A stretch of DNA of 32,480 bases from contig WHTS01000018.1 of assembly GCA_009377585.1 (NCBI GenBank), positions 45,363 to 77,842 of the forward strand. Direction: 5' to 3'. This document shows positions 18,601 to 27,600 of the stretch, piece by piece. The position numbers and the translations under genes were made by a program. Origin of the DNA: Betaproteobacteria bacterium (GTDB lineage Bacteria > Pseudomonadota > Gammaproteobacteria > Burkholderiales > WYBJ01). Position 1 is the first letter of the stretch. Every line of letters starts with the position of its first letter. The notes under the pieces were generated by a model. The model saw only the letters and a list, made by a program, of their open reading frames with translations, was not told where the DNA came from and did no database searches.

Positions 18601-21600
18601 GCGGTTTTCGAAGGCGATGTCCAGCGCTACACGATCATCGGGGACCATGTATACACGGAGGAGCGGCCCTACGAGATATCGATCGTCGTGACGGAGAACG
18701 ACGGCACGATGTTCACTGCGAGCGGTGTCATCACTTCCCGTGATCCCGGCTTGACGCCATCAGGAAAGAGCTTCGGCGGCGCGCTGCAAGGCGTCTCGAT
18801 CGGCGAGGCGATACTCGGCATTTTTTCCACGGCGAGTCCGGATCCATCGCCCCTGTTCGACATTTCGCCGCTGCAAACCGGGCTTGCGGCTACAGGTATC
18901 CCGGTGTTGGACACCGACGTCGATGCCTACAGCGCGCAGATCGACTGGGGCGACGGTACGCCGGCAGAAAGCGGAAGCGTGACGGTGGATGCGCTCGCCG
19001 GAACGGTCACGGTGAGCGGCGACCACACGTACGCGGTCGGCGGCACGTTCGAGGCGATCATCGTCCTGCGCGACGATAGCGGTGGCGAGTTCCTGACGAC
19101 GGCCGTATTCGAGGTCGCGGGCCTGGCGAACGACGAGGTGCTGGTCGAAACCACCGGTGTCGTGCTGAATTCCGCGACCGGCGCGTGGGTCGGCGAGCTG
19201 CGCGTGCGCAATGCTTCCGCCCTCCCCTTGTCGGGGCCGCTGCACGTGCGGGTGACGAACCTGCCCGATGGGGTTACGCTGACCAATGCGCAAGGGTCGA
19301 CGGCCGAAGGCGATCCATTTCTGTACGCCAACGTTGCCAACATCGCACCGGGGGAATTGAGCGCGCCGCTCGAGCTGGTCTTCTCCAACCCCGGCGCGAT
19401 CGCACTCGACTACAGCGTGGATGTGTTCGCCGGCGGCATGGCGATCGATGGCGGGGCGATAGGCGGCGCGGGTCTTGCCTCGCTGGCCTTCGAGTCGAAC
19501 CGGGGTCAGAGCGACGAGTCGGTCGATTTTGTCGCGCGCGGTTCGGGCTATGCCATCTTCCTGACCGGCGCCGGCGCCGTGGTCGCCTTGCAAGGCGTAG
19601 ATGAGTCGCAGGACAGCGCGGCGGTGCGCATGCAGTGGGTTGACGGCAACAACGACCCGACAGTCGTCGGCATCGATGCGCAGACCGGCGTCAGCAACTA
19701 CCTCATCGGCGACGATCTCGACGCCTGGATCACGGACGTTCCGAACTATGCCCGCGTCGAGTATCGCGACGTGTACGAAGGCATCGATCTCGCGTATTAC
19801 GGGCGCGACGGGGCGCTGGAGTACGACTGGATCGTCGATCCCGGCGCGGACTATGGCGCGATCCGCATGGGTTACAGCGGCATCGATGGCTTGCGCATCG
19901 ATGCGTCGGGTGACCTCATCCTGAGCGTCGGCGACACCGAGCTGGTGCAGAAAGCGCCCTATGCGTATCAGCGCATCGGCGACGTGATCCACGTGGTCGA
20001 CAGCACTTTCGTGCTGCTCGACGATGCCACGGTCGGATTCGCGGTCGGTGCCTACGATCCCGCTCTGCAACTGATCATCGATCCGGTGCTCGCCTATTCG
20101 ACTTTCTTCGGCGGCTCGGCGCACGACACGGCGCAGGCCGTGGCCACCGACGCCGCGGGTAACACCTATGTCGCCGGGCGCTCGGCCTCGGCGGACTTCC
20201 CGCTGGAGCAGGCGTTCGATCCCGAGAACGCGCTTGCCGGCATCTTCGGGCGGATGGACGCAGTCGTCGTCAAGTTGGGCGCCGACGGGCTGCCGATCTA
20301 CTCGACCTACCTCGGTGGGCGGCTTGGCGACGAGGCCTACGGGCTCGACGTGGATGCAGTGGGCAACGTTTACGTGGTCGGAACGACCAGTGCCGAGGAT
20401 TTTCCGACGACCGCGGGCGCTTATCAGGAGGAACGCAGAGGCACGGCCGCGCAGGGCTTCGTCGTCGGGCTCGCGGCAGGCGGCGACGAGCTGCTGTTCG
20501 CGACCCTGGACGGCGTCTTCGGCCAGAGCCGCGTGCTGCGCGATGTGAAGCTCGGCGCCGACGGCAATCTCTACGTGACCGGCATCACATCGACTCTCGG
20601 GCGTCCGGACGGCGGGTTCATCGCGGTGTACTCGGGCGACGGTTCGGCACGGATCGCGGTTCGGCCGATCGGCGGCCTCGGCGATACGCGGCCGACATCG
20701 CTCGACGTCGACGACAGCGGCGCGGTGTTCGTCGCGGGCAGCACCGAAGCTTCGAATCTCGCGACTCCCGGCGCCCTGCAATCGGAACCGCGCGCTACCG
20801 ATGCCTTCATCGCCCGTTTCGACAACCTGCTGGCCGATCAGGTGTTCGCGACCTACTACGGCGGTTCGCGCCGGGATGTCGCGATGGACATCGCGCGCGA
20901 TCGCGATGGCAATCTCGTCATCGTCGGACAGACCGAATCGGCGGATTTTCCGACCCATGATCCCTGGCAGGCGGGACGGCTGGGCGAGATGGATGCGTTC
21001 GTTCTTCGCCTCGCCCCCGACGGCTCGGCAGTGCTCGACGCAACCTACTTCGGCGGCACCGACGACGATCTTGCCCGGGCCGTGGCAGTCGATGCCAACA
21101 ATCGCGTGGTGTTCGCAGGTCAGACCGCGTCGGCCGATTTTCCGCTGATGCGGCCGCTGCAGTCCACGTTCCGCGGCGGGCCGCTCGGAACGACCGGGCC
21201 GCTCGTGCAGGACGCCTTTGTCGCGGTGCTGGACCTCGACAGCAACGACGTCGTGTTCTCGACTTTCCTCGGCGGCACGCACGCGGATCACATCGCGGCC
21301 GTGGCGGTTGGCGAAGACGGCATGCTGCACCTCGCCGGGCAGACCCGCGCCGCAGACCTGCGCCTGGTGAATGCGCCGCAGAGCGGGTATGGAGGAAACA
21401 GCCGTCTCTTCTCCTACGGCGACATGATGATCGTACGGATCGATCCGGCGGCCGACGCGCTGCCGTCGCTGAACGCGGTCGCTGTCAATGCGATCGAAGG
21501 CATCGCCTTCGACGGACCGGTGGCCATCTTCAGCGATCGCGACGACGACACTGCCGGCGACTATCAGGCCGTGATCGATTGGGGCGACGGCGCGGTCAGC

Positions 21601-24600
21601 GACGGTACGGTGGTCGGCGCGGACGGCAGCTTCACCGTCCTCGGCCAGCATCTTTACGAGCGCTACGGCGCCTATCCGTTGCGCGTCACGCTCACCGACA
21701 AAAACGGCACGAGTGTCACCGCGTCGGGGCAGGCGGTCTCGGCGGCGAGCGGTGTGCTGCGCTATGCGATCGATGTCGATACCGCTTCGCTGGCGGGCAT
21801 CGAAGGGGCGATCCGCCTGCAGTTCAATCCAGGCCGGGGCACGGGCCTCGCGGCGACGGCGACGATCGCCGGGTTCAGCGGTGGCGTGTTGCTCGGCGCG
21901 GAGTCGCTCGAAGGCGACGTCGCGGGCAACCTGGCCGCGGGATTGACGTTCGACAACAGCACGACCTTGAACCAGTACACCGAGGGCATTCGCTTCGGCG
22001 ACACGTTGTCGTTCACGCTGGAGCTGACCGGGCCGGCGCTCGATCCGGCGTCGTTCTCGCTGCTCGGATCGAGTTTTGCATTGCAGTTGCTGGGCAGCGA
22101 TGGCGCGACCGCGTTGCTCTCGGACGATACCTCCGGTGCCGTGATGCGTGTCGACCTGGCACCGGCCGGGTCGGCGCAGCTCGTTAATCTTGCCGCCGCC
22201 GACACCCTGCGCTTCGGCTTGCTCGCTCGAGCGAACGTGGCGGATGCACCGATCGCCGCGCAGGAAGTCCCGATCGCCGTTACCGAGGATGCGACGTTCA
22301 CTGCGCGAATTGCAACCTTCACCGACAGCAATCCCTTCGGTTCGATCGACGAATTCAGCGCGCGCATCGATTGGGGCGATGGCACGCAATCCCAAGGCGT
22401 GATTACCGAAACCGCGCCGGGTGCATATGCGGTGGCGGGTACGCACCGCTACCAGGAAGCAGGCCAGTATGCCCTGATCACCACGGTGACCAGCAGCGGC
22501 GGGCAGATCGCGGTCACCTCGCCGGGTGCGACCTCGGCGCTCGCCGGTTTGCAGGCCGCTCGCGTGGTCGTGCCGGCGGCCGCGGCAGGCGATCTCGATA
22601 ACGACGGAATTCTCGATCTGGTGACCACGCGCGTGGCGAGTCTCGGGCGCGGCGACGGTTCGTTCGAGGCGCCGATCGCGCATGGTGCGCTGTTCACCGA
22701 GGGCGTCGCGGTTGCGGATTTCGACGGCGACGGCAACCTCGATATCGTCGGACATGAGCGCCGCGCGAGCGGCGGCGTGCTGACCGTTCTGCTCGGCAAC
22801 GGGGACGGCAGTTTCAGCATCCTGGGCGAGCGCGCGACGCCGAACCCGCAGAGTTGGTTGCTGTTGACCGACGATCTCGATCGCGACGGCAACGCCGACC
22901 TCGTCATTGCGGCACCGAGCGGGTACAACGCGATCCCGATCCTGTTCGGCAACGGCGATGGCAGCTTCGGCACGACCGGCACCCTGACCGATTACCTGAT
23001 GCTGCCGACGCCATTGCAAGCCAACGTGCCCGAGCTGGCGGATGTCGATGGCGACGGGCGCAACGATCTGGTGGTGCGTGGTGTAGTCTTCGGAGACACG
23101 CTGGTGTTCCTCAATCAGGGCGACCGGACGTTCCAGGCGTTGCCCGCGCTCACCGGTTTCAGGGGCTTGGCGGGAGACGTGAGCGGCGACGGCATCGTCG
23201 ATCTGGTCTCGGATGACGGCCGGCTGCGCATCGGCAACGGCGACGGCAGCTTCGGCGATGCGGCGCCACTGATCACGTCGAGCGGGGAATCGATCACTTC
23301 GGTGACGGCGCTCGCCGACCTGAACGGCGACGGCGCATTGGACCTGCTCGGTACCGCGACCATCAGCCTGCCGCAGGTCGCGAGCTATTCGGCGGTGCGC
23401 ACGGCGCTGAACGACGGCAGCGGCGGATTCGACCCGCTCACGGCGTCCGCAGTCTACTCGTCGAGTCTCTTCACGGCGTCCACGGGCCAGATGCGTTTCC
23501 CGCTGCTCGGCGATTTCAACGCCGACGGACGAGTGGATCTGATCGATCGCAGTCAGGTATTGCTCGGGCTCGGCGACGGGACGTTCGCGGCGGCGCGGGT
23601 CCATGCGGCAGGGGCACCGGGTGGCGGAGCGCAGCCTCGCATCGTCGACGTCACGTCCGCGGACTTGAACCTCGACGGCATCGCCGATCTGATCGCCTTG
23701 AACGAATCCGTGAACGATCCGGCCGGGCTGATCGTATTCCTCGGCACGGCCAACGGCGAGTTCGAGCCGGCGCGTCGCTTCGACTACGGCATGGTGGTCG
23801 GCGGCAACGGCACGTTCAACGTGACGACAGCCGACTTGAACGCCGATGGCGCGCCCGACGTGCTGGTCGGCTTCTCGGGTACGAGCGCAAGCGGAGGGCT
23901 GGGGCGACTCAGCGTTCTGTTCGGTCAGAAGGACGGCGCCGGCAAAGCGACCGGTGATCTCGGCGCGCCGGCGGTCTACAACCTCTCGGGCGAAGTGCGC
24001 GTGTACGCGGTGGGGCAGTTCAATGCCGACAATTTGCCCGACGTATTGATCGCACGCGGCGTGGCGAACGTGCTGTTGCGCAACGATCCGAGTCAGCCCG
24101 GCCGGCTGCTGGTGCCGACCGGGTCCATCGGCATCACGGGCTCGAGCTTCATCCACGCGGTCGGCGACATCAACAACGACGGCGCGCTCGATCTGGTCGC
24201 ACCCGGCGGTGCGGCACGCATCCACGTGCACCTGGGCCGCCTCGGGACGGACGGGCTGCCCAACGGACAGTTCATCAGCTCGCCGGTCGTCACCCAGTTG
24301 GATCTCAACGCCCTGGCGAGCGCGCTGGGCGATCTGAATGGCGACGGCACGCTCGACCTGGTGACGATGCACGAGCTCACCAGCGGCAACGATCTGATCG
24401 GAGTTCGCTTCGGCGTGGGCGACGGCACGTTCGGTGCAGGAGTCGACTATCCGGTGGCGGTGGATGCGTTCGACTTTTCCGGCTTCGACGATCTGCTGCT
24501 GCAGGACATCGACGGCGACGGCCGGCTCGACGTCGTGGCCGAGCGCGCCAATCCGGACCTGGTCACGGTGCTGGCGAATCGCGGCGGCGGTGTGTTCGGG

Positions 24601-27600
24601 CCGGCGATCACCTACGCCAACGGCGCAGCCGACGGCACGGGCTTCGCGCTCGCCGTGGACGACTTCAACGGCGACGGGGCCAACGACATCGCCACGGCAA
24701 ACGGCTCGCTCAACACCTTCAGCGTGCTTTTCAATGCCTCGGTGCTGACCGGTGCGACGGTGCAGGAAACGAACGACGCGCCGGCCTTCACCACGACCCC
24801 GCCCAACCGCGCCATCGCGGGGGAAGTCTACGAACATCTGCTGCGCCTGGACGACAGCGACGAAGACGACGCGCCGGAGGACCTGACGCTCTCGGCCCCG
24901 ACCTTGCCGGCGTGGCTGCAGATGATCGACCATGGCGACGGCACTGCGACATTGAGCGGCACGCCCGCGCTTGCCGATCTGGGCGAGCACGCGGTCGAGC
25001 TTCGCGTCACCGACCCGCAAGGCGCCGAGACCGTATTGGCATTCGTCATCACCGTGGTCGAAGGCAATGCGGCGCCGGCCTTCGCATCTTCGCCGTTGCT
25101 CGCGGTCGATGAACGAGCGCCCTACCGCTACGAGATCGCGCTGACCGACTCCGACACCGGGGACACGCCCGTCGTCGTTGCCGAGTTGCTGCCGTCATGG
25201 TTGACGCTCGCGCAAGACGCTTCCGGAAACTTCGTGCTGGCGGGCGAACCGGGCTCCGGCGATATCGGCGTGCACGCCGTCACGCTGCGTGCCATCGACC
25301 TGGCCGGCGCGTCGGTCATCCAGTCCTTCGACATCACGGTCGGCAACGTCAACGATGCGCCCGGCATCACGTCGGCCGCCGTGGTCGAGGCCGAAGAGAA
25401 CCAGCCCTACGTCTACGTCGTCACGGCGATCGATCCCGATGCCGCCGACACGCTCACCTTTGCGCTCACGCAGCGCCCGCGCGGCATGTCGATCGATGGC
25501 GTAAGCGGGCGCATCGACTGGACGCCGGACGACGCCCAGGTGGGAGCGCAGCGCGTCGTCGTGCGCGTGACCGATGCCGCCGGACTGTTCGCCGAGCAGA
25601 ACTTTCTCGTCGCTGTGACGAACGTCAACGATCCGCCGCTGTTCGATTCTTCGCCCGTGACCGATGCGCAATCCGGCCGCATCTATGTCTATCAACCGAC
25701 CGTAAGCGATCCGGATGCGTTCGACGAAGCACTCCTGTCCCTGGTCGAAGGGCCGGCCGGCATGAGCCTGGACCTCGATACCGGCGTGCTCGGCTGGACA
25801 CCGACGCGGGCGCAGCTCGGTGAGCACAGCATCGTCCTGCGTGCCGAAGATGCGGCCGGCGCGGTCGCGATGCAGGTCTTCACGCTGACCGTGACGCTCG
25901 GCAATGCGGCGCCTGCGATCGTGTCGCAGCCGCCGCTGCTCATCGACGAGCAGGTCGACTATCTCTACACGATCGAAGCGATCGACGAGGATCCGGAAGA
26001 CACGGCGTTCACGTATGCATTGACGCTCGGCCCCGCCGGCATGCAGGTCGATGCGGACAGCGGCGCGGTCACGTGGCAGCCGCAGGCCGGCGATGTCGGT
26101 GTTCACGCGGTCAGCGTGCGAGTGGTGGATGCGCAAGGGGCGTTCTCCGAGCAGAACTATCTGCTCACGGTCGAGAACGTGAACGAAGGACCGCAGTTCG
26201 CATCGACCCCGCCCGGCACAGCGGTCGTGGGCGATCTGTACGTCTACGCCGCGGCTGCGACCGATCCCGATTCGGGCGATCCCCTGACCTTCTCCCTGCA
26301 AGACGCCCCCGATGACGTCGTCCTGCTGCCGTCGCAGGGGTTGCTGCTGTGGCGCCCGGGAAGCGCACAGGCCGGCATGCAATCGATCACTTTGCGCGTC
26401 GCCGATGCTTCGGGCCTGAGTGACGAGCAGACCTTCACGGTCGAGGTCACGGTGGCGGCGCAGAACCTGCCGCCAGTCGCGCAGGATGACAGCTACGCCC
26501 TGCCTGCGAACGAACCCTTCGTCGCCTCCGCCCCTGGCGTGCTCGCCAACGATACCGATGCGAATGGCGACCCCCTGACGCTACGTGTCTTGGAGCTGCC
26601 CGAGCACGGCGAGCTCATGCTCGATGCCTCCGGCGGATTCCGCTACGTTCCAGTGGCAGGTTTCAGCGGCGAGGACCGTTTCGTCTACGTCGTGAACGAC
26701 GGCACTGCGGACTCCGCCGCGGCGACGGTGCTGCTCGACGTGCAGCCGGTGCAGATTCCGATCGACGTGCAGCTGCAGATCCTTGACTTCATGCGTGGGC
26801 CGGGACAGCCGGTGGACGTGCCCGCCGCGCTCGCCGGCGGGCTGCCGGTCACGCTCGTCGCCGAAGAGGCCGTGCAGCAGTTGCGCCTCGAAGTCCGCTA
26901 TGACCCGGCGCTGCTGACCATCACCGGCGCGGCGCTGGCAAGCGGACTGCCCGAGGCGGCGAACCTGCAGGTCGATCTCGGCGCGCCGGGGCTGGCCGTC
27001 ATCGATTTCGAGAGCTCGGTGGCATTGCCGGCCGGCAGCATCGATCTGCTCCGCCTGGAGGCCGAAGTGCCGCTTGGCGCGCAGTACGCGGCGCGCCACG
27101 TCTTCGAGGTCGCCCCGGTCATGGTCAACGACGTGCCGACTTCTGCGGAACCGGCCGCGGTACTGCACCTGGTCGGCTACCTCGGCGACGTCGACGGCGA
27201 CGAGACCTATACGAGCGCGGACGTTACAGGCATACAGCAAATGGTGGTCGGCCTGATCGGTGCGTTCGACTTCTGGACCGGCGTGGACCCTCGGCTGGTG
27301 GCGGACGTGGACGCGAACGGCTTCATCACCTCGCGCGACGCCACCCGGGTCAACCAGGAGCTGGCCGGGATCGATCGACCGGAGCTGCCGCCGATTCCCG
27401 AACGCGATGTCCAGCCGGTCGCGGCGCCTGCCGAGCCGCCGGAGTCGTTCCGTGTAGCCGCGCTGACGCCGGGCGCCAGCGGCGTGCACGTGCGCTTCAA
27501 TCGGGCGCTCGATCCTGACAGCGTCGCGATCTACGGCGACGCCACCGTGACCGCGGACGTGAGCCTCTGGGGCACGGCCACCGGCAGCGTGCGCGGCAGC

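Noticed and set aside
22576-24754. RTX calcium repeats (type I secretion hallmark)
   Set aside because: The Asp/Gly-rich loops follow the FG-GAP DxDxDGxxD pattern, not tandem GGxGxDxUx nonapeptides.
18760-25020. A 2,086-codon open frame on the minus strand opposite the giant gene
   Set aside because: Its Arg/His/Asp/Val-rich composition, with no domains, is what the complement of GC-rich, Asp/Gly/Val/Ala-rich coding DNA yields. The plus-strand frame has clear repeated domains.
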